Below, piece after piece: positions 33,980 to 42,379 of a stretch of 64,000 bases of DNA. The notes below the pieces were generated by a model. It was given only the letters and a program-made list of their open reading frames with translations, was not told where the DNA came from and did not search any database. Position 1 is the first letter of the stretch. Each line of letters starts with the position of its first letter. A program made the position numbers and the translations under genes. Source of the DNA: Ulvibacter antarcticus. Lineage in GTDB: Bacteria; Bacteroidota; Bacteroidia; Flavobacteriales; Flavobacteriaceae. The DNA is taken from contig NZ_REFC01000011.1 of NCBI RefSeq assembly GCF_003688405.1, positions 682,001-746,000 on the forward strand, read 5' to 3'.

Positions 33980-35569
33980 TTATTGTTTCACAAACATTTT
34001 TGTCATTATTTTTTCTTCGGAAGAAATCTGAACGTAATAAATGCCAGATGCGAATTTAGAAACATCTATTGTTTTATTGATGTTGCTGTTGGAAAGCTTT
34101 TTTATCAACGAACCTTTTGAATCGTAGATTTTTATCTCTGAAACTGAAAGCTCATCTGAAGCTATATTTAAAACATCTGTAGTGGGATTTGGGTAAAGAC
34201 TTATGTTTGGTTCAAATATATTGTCAACAACCCCTAAATTTCCGTCAAGTCTAACCACCCAGTAATCATATAATCCAATAGCGTCTTCTGTTTTGTCACC
34301 TGAAATATTTGAATCTGAAAAGCCGGCAACAACATAGGACCCATTATTAGATTGTATTATAGAGTAAGCTGCCTCTCCACCATTTCCTCCTACAGTACTT
34401 TGTCCCTCAATTATTCCTTCTGAATTTAGTTTTACAACCCAATAGTCAGATAAGCCTTCAGAGTTTTCAGTTTTGTCGCCTGAAATATTTGAATCAGACC
34501 CGCTAGCTAAAATATAACCTCCGTCCATTGTTTGTATTATTGATTCAAGGAAATCCAGCCCATTCCCTCCAATCGTATTCTCCCATTGAATTTGACCGAA
34601 ACTGTCTATTTTCACAACCCAAATATCACCATCGCCAATAGCGTTTTCTGTTTTATCTCCGGAAATATCAGACCATGAGGTGCCACCAAATATGTATCCT
34701 CCATCTGTTGTTTGAGATATACAATGAACGATGTCACTATCGCTACCTCCAATTGTATTCTGCCATGCTATATCACCTCCAGAGTTCAGTTTTACTGCCC
34801 AATAATCCTTTTCACCCATAGAATTTTCTGCTTTATCACCAGAAATGTTAGAAGAAGAATGACCACCGAGAATACATCCACCATCATCTGTACTGACAAC
34901 CGAATATAGAGAATCTTCGTTATCTCCACCTATGGTATTATCCCATTCTATAATTCCGTTAGCATCTAACTTCACCACCCAATAATCCATTGCATGATTA
35001 GGACCAATTCTGTTTTCTGATTTGTCACCGGAAATATTAGAATCTGATGATCCTCCAATAAAATAGCCGTTATCTGGAGATTGAACTACTGAATATAACA
35101 GTTCTCGACTAGTTCCACCTATCGTATTTTCCCATTCAATAACGCCACTTGCATCAATTTTTACGATCCAATAATCTGATTCTCCCATGGCATCCTCAGT
35201 TTTGTCTCCGGAAATATTAGAGTTTGAAATACCTCCAAGGATATAACCACCATCCAAAGTTTGTTTAATGGAATACAAGTGATCATCAAAAGTGCCTCCA
35301 ATAGTATGTTGCCATTCAATAGTGTCGTTGCTATCAAGCTTGACTACCCAATAATCTCCATTACCAATAGCATTTTCTGTTTTGTCTCCTGAAATATTTG
35401 ATGTTGAACGTCCGCCAAGAATAGATCCACCATCAGTAGTTTTATCCATACAATATAGTCGGTCATCATCGCTACCACCGATTGTATTTTGTGAAAGTAT
35501 ATTTAGGTTTTGTGAGTAAGACAATGAAACTGATAAAAGCAATAAAAGAAAGGATAGTTGTTTTTTCAT
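33980..35569 (-). CDS. T9SS cargo protein with seven 60-residue repeats
   Basis: A 529-residue secreted protein. The signal peptide runs to SYSQ (about residue 20) from the ATG at 35569; the frame opens earlier at 35623 but that part is not signal-like. Seven near-identical units of about 60 residues follow, each with T-I-G-G, DGGYILGG, SNISGDKTEN and DYWVVKLD, a pattern that suggests a seven-bladed beta-propeller. The third unit has a small insertion (GPNHAMDYW). The end is a T9SS type A sorting domain with LYPNPTTDVLN near residue 455 and a C-terminal MFVKQ. The protein would be placed on the cell surface by type IX secretion. Its ligand is unknown. Confidence 0.88.
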   Translation of the reverse strand: MKKQLSFLLLLLSVSLSYSQNLNILSQNTIGGSDDDRLYCMDKTTDGGSILGGRSTSNISGDKTENAIGNGDYWVVKLDSNDTIEWQHTIGGTFDDHLYSIKQTLDGGYILGGISNSNISGDKTEDAMGESDYWIVKIDASGVIEWENTIGGTSRELLYSVVQSPDNGYFIGGSSDSNISGDKSENRIGPNHAMDYWVVKLDANGIIEWDNTIGGDNEDSLYSVVSTDDGGCILGGHSSSNISGDKAENSMGEKDYWAVKLNSGGDIAWQNTIGGSDSDIVHCISQTTDGGYIFGGTSWSDISGDKTENAIGDGDIWVVKIDSFGQIQWENTIGGNGLDFLESIIQTMDGGYILASGSDSNISGDKTENSEGLSDYWVVKLNSEGIIEGQSTVGGNGGEAAYSIIQSNNGSYVVAGFSDSNISGDKTEDAIGLYDYWVVRLDGNLGVVDNIFEPNISLYPNPTTDVLNIASDELSVSEIKIYDSKGSLIKKLSNSNINKTIDVSKFASGIYYVQISSEEKIMTKMFVKQ

Positions 35570-35772
35570 GGAACAATTTTTCACAATAATATAAAAGTTA
35601 ATAGTAAAACTGCAAAATGTCAAGGCTATAATTTACTTGGTCCTTTTACATTTAGCCTTTAGAATTTTACATTTATTGTTTTTCATCGGAAGTAAACGTG
35701 ACTCCATATAATAGTAGTAGTTCCTTCGAAGAAATACAGTTTGATAAAATTATTGGTTATATTTAGTATATC

Positions 35773-36993
35773 ATGAAATATCTTCTGTTTGTATATATTT
35801 TATTAAGCGCTTGCATTGCTTCTTCCCAAATCGTGGTTATCCCAGATTCCGTTTTTAAAATTGCGCTCTTAGAACATGATCCAGTTATAGATATTAATGA
35901 AGATGGGGAAATCCAATTTTCGGAAGCAGAAGCTGTAACACTGCTACAATTAAATCATAAGGATATAGTTGATTTAACAGGAATTGAAGCATTTCTTTAT
36001 GTAACAGATCTAAATGTCAATGGAAATCTACTTACTTCGGTTAATTTGTCACAGAATACAATGCTCCTACAACTCAATTTAAGTCAGAACCTACTTACTG
36101 AACTTAGTGTATCACAAAATGTGTTGCTCGAAGAATTGGAAATTCAGTTTAACGAACTCAATGCAATAGATATTTCTGAAGCAATAAACTTAAAACAATT
36201 ACACGCTTCGCAGAATTTTCTCACCAGCATCGATTTAAGTAATAACCTTGAATTGGAGCGCTTAGTTTTAAATGATAATTCCTTAACGCAACTCGATCTT
36301 TCAAATCAATCGAACTTAAAATTATTAGAGCTTGTTGCCAATTCAATTACAGCATTAGATTTAACTCAAAGCACACCACTTAAGGTGTTGGATCTTTCTA
36401 ATAACAATTTGTCCTCCATTGATCTTTCGAACAATACTGATTTAAGAGCTTTCCGAATGATGGCCAATCCATTAATATCAGAGGTTGATTTGTCTAATAA
36501 CCATAATCTATGTCAGGTTTGGCTATCTCATAATGATGCTTTGGCATATATAAATCTTCAAAACGGAAATAATTTGGCTTTAGATGCTACCACACCTTGT
36601 AGTACAACAGTAGGAACAACCACATCTGGAGCTTCCTTAATTGAAAACCCAGCTTTGGAAATTGTTTGTGTTGACAATATTTTGTTCGCTGAGGAGCATT
36701 TTGACACTAGTTATCCTGTAGATTATATTGAAGACTGCCAATTGGGTCTAAATAATTATTCATTAGCTACGGTAGTATTGTACCCAAACCCGGTAGCTTC
36801 AGAATTAAATGTTACTGCAACGGGGATTATCGAAGAAATATCCGTCTACAATATGCTTTCTCAAAAACTACTTTCTCAAAACGTTTCAGCTTCAGAAGAA
36901 ACTATAGACCTATCTCAATTATCGTCCGGAAATTATCTTGTTAATGTTCAAACATCGCGCGGCACGGCTGTTTTCAGAATAATAAAGAAATAA
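35773..36993 (+). CDS. T9SS cargo protein with leucine-rich repeats and EF-hand-like loop
   Basis: A 406-residue secreted protein with a signal peptide ending IASSQ (about 18). An EF-hand-like calcium loop, DINEDGEIQFSE, sits at about residues 39-50. Ten or so short leucine-rich repeats follow (about 60-255), many with LDLSNN or IDLSNNTDL, 20-23 residues apart. After a Cys-containing spacer, a T9SS type A sorting domain closes the protein (LYPNPVASELN, ending FRIIKK). It is divergent from the seven-repeat protein to its left. A surface adhesion role is likely but inferred. Confidence 0.87.
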   Translation: MKYLLFVYILLSACIASSQIVVIPDSVFKIALLEHDPVIDINEDGEIQFSEAEAVTLLQLNHKDIVDLTGIEAFLYVTDLNVNGNLLTSVNLSQNTMLLQLNLSQNLLTELSVSQNVLLEELEIQFNELNAIDISEAINLKQLHASQNFLTSIDLSNNLELERLVLNDNSLTQLDLSNQSNLKLLELVANSITALDLTQSTPLKVLDLSNNNLSSIDLSNNTDLRAFRMMANPLISEVDLSNNHNLCQVWLSHNDALAYINLQNGNNLALDATTPCSTTVGTTTSGASLIENPALEIVCVDNILFAEEHFDTSYPVDYIEDCQLGLNNYSLATVVLYPNPVASELNVTATGIIEEISVYNMLSQKLLSQNVSASEETIDLSQLSSGNYLVNVQTSRGTAVFRIIKK

Positions 36994-37039
36994 TAAAATA
37001 TTTCAACGAATTTGCAAAGTCTTCAGGCTAAAAAGGTCA

Positions 37040-37426
37040 CTATTCCAAAAATTTCTTATTGTATTGTTCCATCCAAATTTGAGCTTCCTCCAGAGTATCA
37101 AAGGTTTTAAGTGGCATCTTAGAGAAATTCTCCTCAAACTTCACCATTTTTTTTGTAGTAGAATTGATTGCTACAATAGCAAAAGCTGTTAAATCAGGAT
37201 AATACTCACATTGCATATAAGAAATAGGATTAATTGTGAAATCTGATGTACGATCGAATATGTAACCGTATTGTCTATCACCAAAATATTCTCTATAAAT
37301 CTTGTGAAGCACAATTACCTTCGCTGTGTCAATAGCTACTCCCTGTGCGATTTTACAAACAACATAAGTGTCGTAAAAATCCAAAGTAGCAAAATCCAGT
37401 TTTTTTTGATGTATTAAAGTTGTCAT
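37040..37426 (-). CDS. Conserved hypothetical protein, SpoIIAA-like size
   Basis: A 128-residue cytoplasmic protein with no signal peptide or membrane helix. It starts MTTLIHQKKLDFATLDFYDTY and alternates short strands with helices; the VCKIAQGVAIDTAKV and EAQIWMEQYNKKFLE segments are helix-like. Length and pattern resemble the SpoIIAA/STAS-like proteins that are frequent in flavobacteria, but there is no Ser-phosphorylation motif that I can point to. It follows pyruvate carboxylase on the minus strand after 197 bases containing an octamer repeat. No function assigned. Confidence 0.72.
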   Translation of the reverse strand: MTTLIHQKKLDFATLDFYDTYVVCKIAQGVAIDTAKVIVLHKIYREYFGDRQYGYIFDRTSDFTINPISYMQCEYYPDLTAFAIVAINSTTKKMVKFEENFSKMPLKTFDTLEEAQIWMEQYNKKFLE

Positions 37427-37520
37427 GTAAAATTGATCTCTATATTCCTAATTTTATTATAAGTGGCATTATGTATCTATGATTGGTTTAATTTCAAATT
37501 CACGCCAATCATATTGTCAA

Positions 37521-37552
37521 ACCGCAAGACCGCAAGACCGCAAAACCGCAAA
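37521..37552. repeat. Tandem octamer ACCGCAAG/ACCGCAAA, four copies
   Basis: ACCGCAAG twice and ACCGCAAA twice, head to tail, in the gap after the pyruvate carboxylase stop. The unit changes at one base half way through the array. Confidence 0.85.
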
Positions 37553-37623
37553 ATGAAAAAGGCAAGGCAAAACAATGATAGCATAACTTACTTTGACCTT
37601 TTACATTTAAAATTTTACATTCT

Positions 37624-40600
37624 TTACTCCACAGTCACTATCAAATCACCTTTCATCACCATCGTTCCTGGTTTAAGCGTTGCCGACTTAATTTTCCCAG
37701 CTTTAGTAGCAGTTACCGTAGTTTCCATTTTCATGGCTTCAATTATAAACAAGTGATCGTTCTTTTTAATCGCCTGACCTTTTTTAACCAATACTTTATA
37801 TAGCATTCCTTGTAATGGAGCGCCAATCTGATTGGCATCGGCAGCGTCTGCTTTTTCGTTTTCCTCTTTTTTAATATTGAGCGAAGCATCCTTAACTTCC
37901 ACAAATCGGTTTTCTCCATTCACCGAAAAGAACACAATTCGGTTTCCATCTTTATCTGCATTAGCGACCGATAAAAGTTTTACAATTATCGTCTTTCCCG
38001 GTTCCAGATCCACTAAAATTTCTTCACCAACTTTCATCCCATAAAAGAAATTGGGAGTTGGTAAGATAGCAGTACTTCCGTAGCGCTTATACTTTTCATG
38101 CGCCTGCTCAAATACTCTTGGATATAAACTATACGACAAGAAATCTTCAAATTCTATGGCTCGCGTGAAGCCTTTTTGGAATTTTTTCTGAAAAATCTTG
38201 TACTCGGCATCAAAATCTATAGGCTCTAAATGAGCATTGGGTCTGTCTGTGTATGCTTTGTTGTTTTTAAGCACTATCTTCTGAAGCTCTTTCGGAAAAC
38301 CACCAATAGGTTGTCCCAGATCTCCTTTAAAAAAATTGATCACCGATTCAGGGAACGAAATTTCATGTCCACGCGCCATCACATCTTCAGGATACAGATC
38401 GTTAGTCACCATGAAAATAGCCATGTCACCAACTACTTTAGAACTCGGAGTCACTTTTACAAGATTCCCGAACATTTCGTTCACCCTACCATACATCTTT
38501 TTTACTTCATCAAATCGATCTCCTAATCCAAGGGCTTCTGCCTGCGGACGAAGATTCGAATACTGTCCACCGGGAATTTCATGCTGATATACCTCAGCAG
38601 TTCCAGCCTTTAATCCAGACTCAAACGGATAGTACATTTCGCGTACATCTTCCCAGTAGTTTGAAAATTCATTGAGTGAATTAATATCGAATTCGTGAGC
38701 TCTTTCCTGTTGTTTAATCATTTCCACTACCGAATTGAAATTGGGCTGAGAAGTGAGACCCGATAAACCTCCAAGTGCAACATCTACCACATCAACACCG
38801 GCTTCAATGGCTTTTAAATAAGTAGCAGATTGAATGGAAGAGGTATCATGTGTATGCAAATGAATAGGAATTTTGAGGGTATCCTTTAGCGCACCTACTA
38901 ACTCTGTAGCCGCATAGGGTTTTAGAAGTCCTGCCATGTCTTTAATGGCGATCATATGTGCTCCTGCGTTTTCAAGATCCTTAGCTAATTGTGTATAATA
39001 TTTTAGATTGTACTTTGTTTGTTTTGGATCCAGAATGTCCCCTGTATAACTAATAGCTGCCTCGGCTATACCACCCGTTTTATTCCGAACATAGTTAATG
39101 CTCGGTTCCATTGCTCTTACCCAGTTTAATGAATCGAAAATTCTAAAAATATCGATTCCGTTCTCCCATGATTTTTCGATAAACATTTCAATCAGATTAT
39201 CGGGATAGGCTTTATACCCAACTCCGTTCGAACCACGAAGTAGCATCTGAAATAAGATGTTAGGCATTAATTTCCGAAGCTCTCGTAAACGAGTCCAAGG
39301 ACTTTCATTTAAAAAACGCAAAGCCACATCGAAGGTTGCACCACCCCACATCTCTATACTAAAGGTGTTTGGGTGATTCTTAGCATAACTTTCGGCTACT
39401 TTTAGCATATCAAAAGTTCGCATACGCGTGGCCAACAAAGATTGATGTGCATCTCTAATCGTAGTGTCTGTATAGTGTATTTTCTTTTCGTCCTTTAACC
39501 AGGCACAGAACTTTTCAGGTCCCATTTCGGTTAACAAGTCTTTTGTTCCCTTCGGAAAAGCTGCATTAGGATCGAATTTTGGAATTTTAGGTTTTCTGAA
39601 GACTTTAGAACTATCCATTGTTTTCACATCTGGATTTCCATTTACGATTACTTCCCCTAAATATTGAGTAATCTTCGAAGTACGATCCTGTGATAATTTT
39701 ATATCGAAAAGGACAGGAGTATTCTGAATAAAATTCACTGTTGCCTTCCCTTCTTTGAAGGTGTCATGCTGAATTACATTCTGTAAAAAGTGAATATTGG
39801 TCTGTACCCCTCGAATACGAAATTCTTTTAATGCGCGTACCATTTTACGAACGGCTCCGTCTAAGGTTCTACCATGAGCCGAAACTTTTACCAGCATGGA
39901 GTCGAAAAACGGACTCACACTATACGACTGATAAATACTACCAGCGTCTAATCGAATTCCCATACCCGAAGCACTTCTGTAAGTGGTAATCGTTCCATAG
40001 TCGGGCGTAAAATCGTTGGAAGGATCTTCGGTTGTTAAGCGGCATTGAAGTGCAAAACCATAGGTTGCCAACGAATCCTGATCGTATATTTTTATTTGTT
40101 GGTCTGAAAGTTTATAACCTCCGGCAACAAAGATTTGTGTTTTAATAAGATCAATTCCGGTGATCATTTCGGTAACTGTATGTTCAACCTGGATACGTGG
40201 ATTTACCTCAATAAAGAATACATTGTCCTCACGATCTACTAAAAATTCGACCGTACCTACATTATTGTAATTTACTTCTTCGGCAATCGCAATCGCATAT
40301 TTATAAAGCTCTTGTTTTACCTTATCTGAAACATTGAAAGAAGGAGCAACTTCTACCACTTTTTGATGTCTTCGTTGAACCGAGCAATCACGTTCAAAAA
40401 GGTGTCGCACGTTTCCGTGGTTATCAGCAACGATCTGAACTTCCAGATGTTTGGGATCTTCTACATATTTCTCCAGAAACATAGTGTCATCGCCAAATGC
40501 ATTGAGAGATTCGTTTCTAGCCGAATCGAAATAAAGCTCAAGATGTTCCGCCTCACGAATAATTCGCATTCCTCTTCCACCACCACCGGATGCTGCCTTT

Positions 40601-41076
40601 AACATTAAAGGATATCCAATCGTTTCTGCTTCAGAAAGCGCGACCTTAAGCGATGTCAATTTCTTTTTATTGCTTTCAATAATCGGCACCTTACATTTTG
40701 TAGCGATTTTCTTGGCAGTGATCTTATCTCCCAAAGCATCCATAACCTCAGGGTCCGGACCAATAAAGATGATACCATTTGCTTTACATTTTCTTGCAAA
40801 TTCAGAATTTTCAGAAAGGAAACCATAACCTGGATGAATTGCATCTACACCCTTCGATTTGGCTAAAGAAATAATTTGATCACTATTAAGGTAAGGCTTC
40901 AATGGCTCATGGTTTTCACCAATCTGATAAGCCTCGTCTGCTTTATATCGATGTTGCGAATACCGATCTTCGTAAGTAAAAATTGCGACGGTCTTGATAT
41001 TGATTTCGGTACAAGCTCTAAGTACACGAATGGCAATCTCCCCACGATTTGCGACTAACACTTTCTTGATTTCCAT
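37624..41076 (-). CDS. pyc: Pyruvate carboxylase
   Basis: ATP-dependent carboxylation of pyruvate to oxaloacetate, refilling the TCA cycle. The 1150-residue chain has the full single-chain order: biotin carboxylase (1-about 460, with AASGGGGRGMRI and EVNPRIQVEHTVTE), carboxyltransferase (about 530-830, with DTTIRDAHQSLLATR and the metal-binding HLHTHDTSS), an allosteric linker, and a C-terminal biotinyl domain with Lys1116 in EAMKMETT. It is complete and in frame. Together with sucA/sucB it serves central carbon metabolism but is not in the same operon. Confidence 0.97.
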   Translation of the reverse strand: MEIKKVLVANRGEIAIRVLRACTEINIKTVAIFTYEDRYSQHRYKADEAYQIGENHEPLKPYLNSDQIISLAKSKGVDAIHPGYGFLSENSEFARKCKANGIIFIGPDPEVMDALGDKITAKKIATKCKVPIIESNKKKLTSLKVALSEAETIGYPLMLKAASGGGGRGMRIIREAEHLELYFDSARNESLNAFGDDTMFLEKYVEDPKHLEVQIVADNHGNVRHLFERDCSVQRRHQKVVEVAPSFNVSDKVKQELYKYAIAIAEEVNYNNVGTVEFLVDREDNVFFIEVNPRIQVEHTVTEMITGIDLIKTQIFVAGGYKLSDQQIKIYDQDSLATYGFALQCRLTTEDPSNDFTPDYGTITTYRSASGMGIRLDAGSIYQSYSVSPFFDSMLVKVSAHGRTLDGAVRKMVRALKEFRIRGVQTNIHFLQNVIQHDTFKEGKATVNFIQNTPVLFDIKLSQDRTSKITQYLGEVIVNGNPDVKTMDSSKVFRKPKIPKFDPNAAFPKGTKDLLTEMGPEKFCAWLKDEKKIHYTDTTIRDAHQSLLATRMRTFDMLKVAESYAKNHPNTFSIEMWGGATFDVALRFLNESPWTRLRELRKLMPNILFQMLLRGSNGVGYKAYPDNLIEMFIEKSWENGIDIFRIFDSLNWVRAMEPSINYVRNKTGGIAEAAISYTGDILDPKQTKYNLKYYTQLAKDLENAGAHMIAIKDMAGLLKPYAATELVGALKDTLKIPIHLHTHDTSSIQSATYLKAIEAGVDVVDVALGGLSGLTSQPNFNSVVEMIKQQERAHEFDINSLNEFSNYWEDVREMYYPFESGLKAGTAEVYQHEIPGGQYSNLRPQAEALGLGDRFDEVKKMYGRVNEMFGNLVKVTPSSKVVGDMAIFMVTNDLYPEDVMARGHEISFPESVINFFKGDLGQPIGGFPKELQKIVLKNNKAYTDRPNAHLEPIDFDAEYKIFQKKFQKGFTRAIEFEDFLSYSLYPRVFEQAHEKYKRYGSTAILPTPNFFYGMKVGEEILVDLEPGKTIIVKLLSVANADKDGNRIVFFSVNGENRFVEVKDASLNIKKEENEKADAADANQIGAPLQGMLYKVLVKKGQAIKKNDHLFIIEAMKMETTVTATKAGKIKSATLKPGTMVMKGDLIVTVE

Positions 41077-41132
41077 GATATAACTATATTAAAATGTAAC
41101 TGATTGTGAACTTTATGCTAAGATACAATTTG

Positions 41133-41146
41133 CTATGCACGCATAG
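41133..41146. repeat. Inverted repeat upstream of pyc
   Basis: CTATGC and GCATAG, a perfect 6-bp inverted repeat with a 2-base centre, 57-70 bases before the pyc ATG. Could be an operator; no family assigned. Confidence 0.4.
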
Positions 41147-41180
41147 TAAAATTTCAAGGTTTATTTCTGAAAAATTTCAA

Positions 41181-42260
41181 TTACCTTATAATATACGGAT
41201 TTTCATTTTTATAATTTCGAATGATGTAGTCTAGGGCGCTTTTTAGGATCTCACCCATGTTTGAGGATTTTTTGAATTTTACATCACCTGTCAATTTAAA
41301 AAGTTCCATTTTTAATTCTTTTATCTTTTCTTTAGTCGAAATGGCATCTGCCGTCATGCAACCCATTAGTTCCTTTAGGCGTTTTTTTTCGCTGGTAGCT
41401 CTTTTGGCTAAGAGCGATCGTTCTTCCCGTTTGTATTGCTCAATGGACTCTTCCTGTAACAACGCCAAGGTCATTTGAACGAGTTTATTGTTCTCTTTCA
41501 AAAATTGCGGCATATACACTTTAATATTGCCTTCAAAACTCTGCTGGTCAAAATCGATTGCTCTAATCCGGTATTGAATACGATCGAAATCGTGGGTGAG
41601 TACCATCACATAGTTATAAGCTCTCATATCGCCTAAAAGTCTTGTAAAACAACGCTCATTGAATTTTACAAATTCTTTAGCGATTTCTTTTTTATCTCTT
41701 TCCGAACAGAGGTCGAGATTGTTTGCGATAAAATCATCGCCGGGAATACCCGAAATATGTTCTTCGATTAAAGTGTTTCCATGTACTAAAAAATTGATAT
41801 GATTGGGTGATAGAAGGTGTTCTAATTCCAGACCATAAACTCTGGAAGAATCCGCTTTTTTTATGTAAAGGAAGATATAATTGTCATTTAATATGTTCCG
41901 CACTTTTATTCTGAAAGGTTTCGTATTTCCGAAGGTACAATAGTCAATACTGTCGATATTCAAATAAGGCAGTATAATGTCACTTCCATCTGCATGGAGG
42001 ATGTTGTACATTTTTTTTAAACTTGTCTGAATTTCCTCCTGCTCAAATTCTGAATAATATGCACTTACCCAAAGAGTGTCTTTTCCGTCCTTATCGAATA
42101 TGGAAACCACGCCTTGAAACCGAAGCAGATCATCGTAATAGATAGGAATTTTTATGTTCCTTCCATGCTTGGTGAGATAATTCGACAAGCGTTCAGAAAT
42201 CTCGTAGGCAGGTTTCTTTTTGGAAATGAGTTTCTTCATGTTTTGTTCTAGATAGTTCAT
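41181..42260 (-). CDS. Large unrecognised cytoplasmic protein with kinase-like signatures
   Basis: A 359-residue protein without signal peptide or membrane helix. Residues about 170-245 contain EEHISGIPGDDFIAN, then LLGDMRAYNYVM, and IRAIDFDQQSF some 20 residues later. The order and spacing of GD-x4-N and then DFD resemble the catalytic loop (HxD-x4-N) and metal-binding (DFG-like) motifs of kinase-fold enzymes such as HipA and aminoglycoside-kinase relatives, but the usual His-Arg is replaced. The C-terminal third is charged and helical (KREERSLLAKRATSEKKRLKEL). The gene stands alone, divergent from the DUF5916 gene, and starts at ATG 42260 or seven codons later. Kinase-fold membership is inference. 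Confidence 0.7.
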   Translation of the reverse strand: MNYLEQNMKKLISKKKPAYEISERLSNYLTKHGRNIKIPIYYDDLLRFQGVVSIFDKDGKDTLWVSAYYSEFEQEEIQTSLKKMYNILHADGSDIILPYLNIDSIDYCTFGNTKPFRIKVRNILNDNYIFLYIKKADSSRVYGLELEHLLSPNHINFLVHGNTLIEEHISGIPGDDFIANNLDLCSERDKKEIAKEFVKFNERCFTRLLGDMRAYNYVMVLTHDFDRIQYRIRAIDFDQQSFEGNIKVYMPQFLKENNKLVQMTLALLQEESIEQYKREERSLLAKRATSEKKRLKELMGCMTADAISTKEKIKELKMELFKLTGDVKFKKSSNMGEILKSALDYIIRNYKNENPYIIR

Positions 42261-42379
42261 AAAGATAAGCCATAAATTGTTGAGAATTATTTTATTTGAA
42301 ATGTTAAAATTATCTTAAAATTTTTAATGAGCTGTCACGAACTCTTGGTGAATCAGTCTATTTATGTAAACCAATCATT

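Noticed and set aside
37463-37756. Plus-strand frame crossing the octamer repeat into pyc
   Set aside because: Passes through the tandem repeat and the antisense of pyc; no family resemblance.
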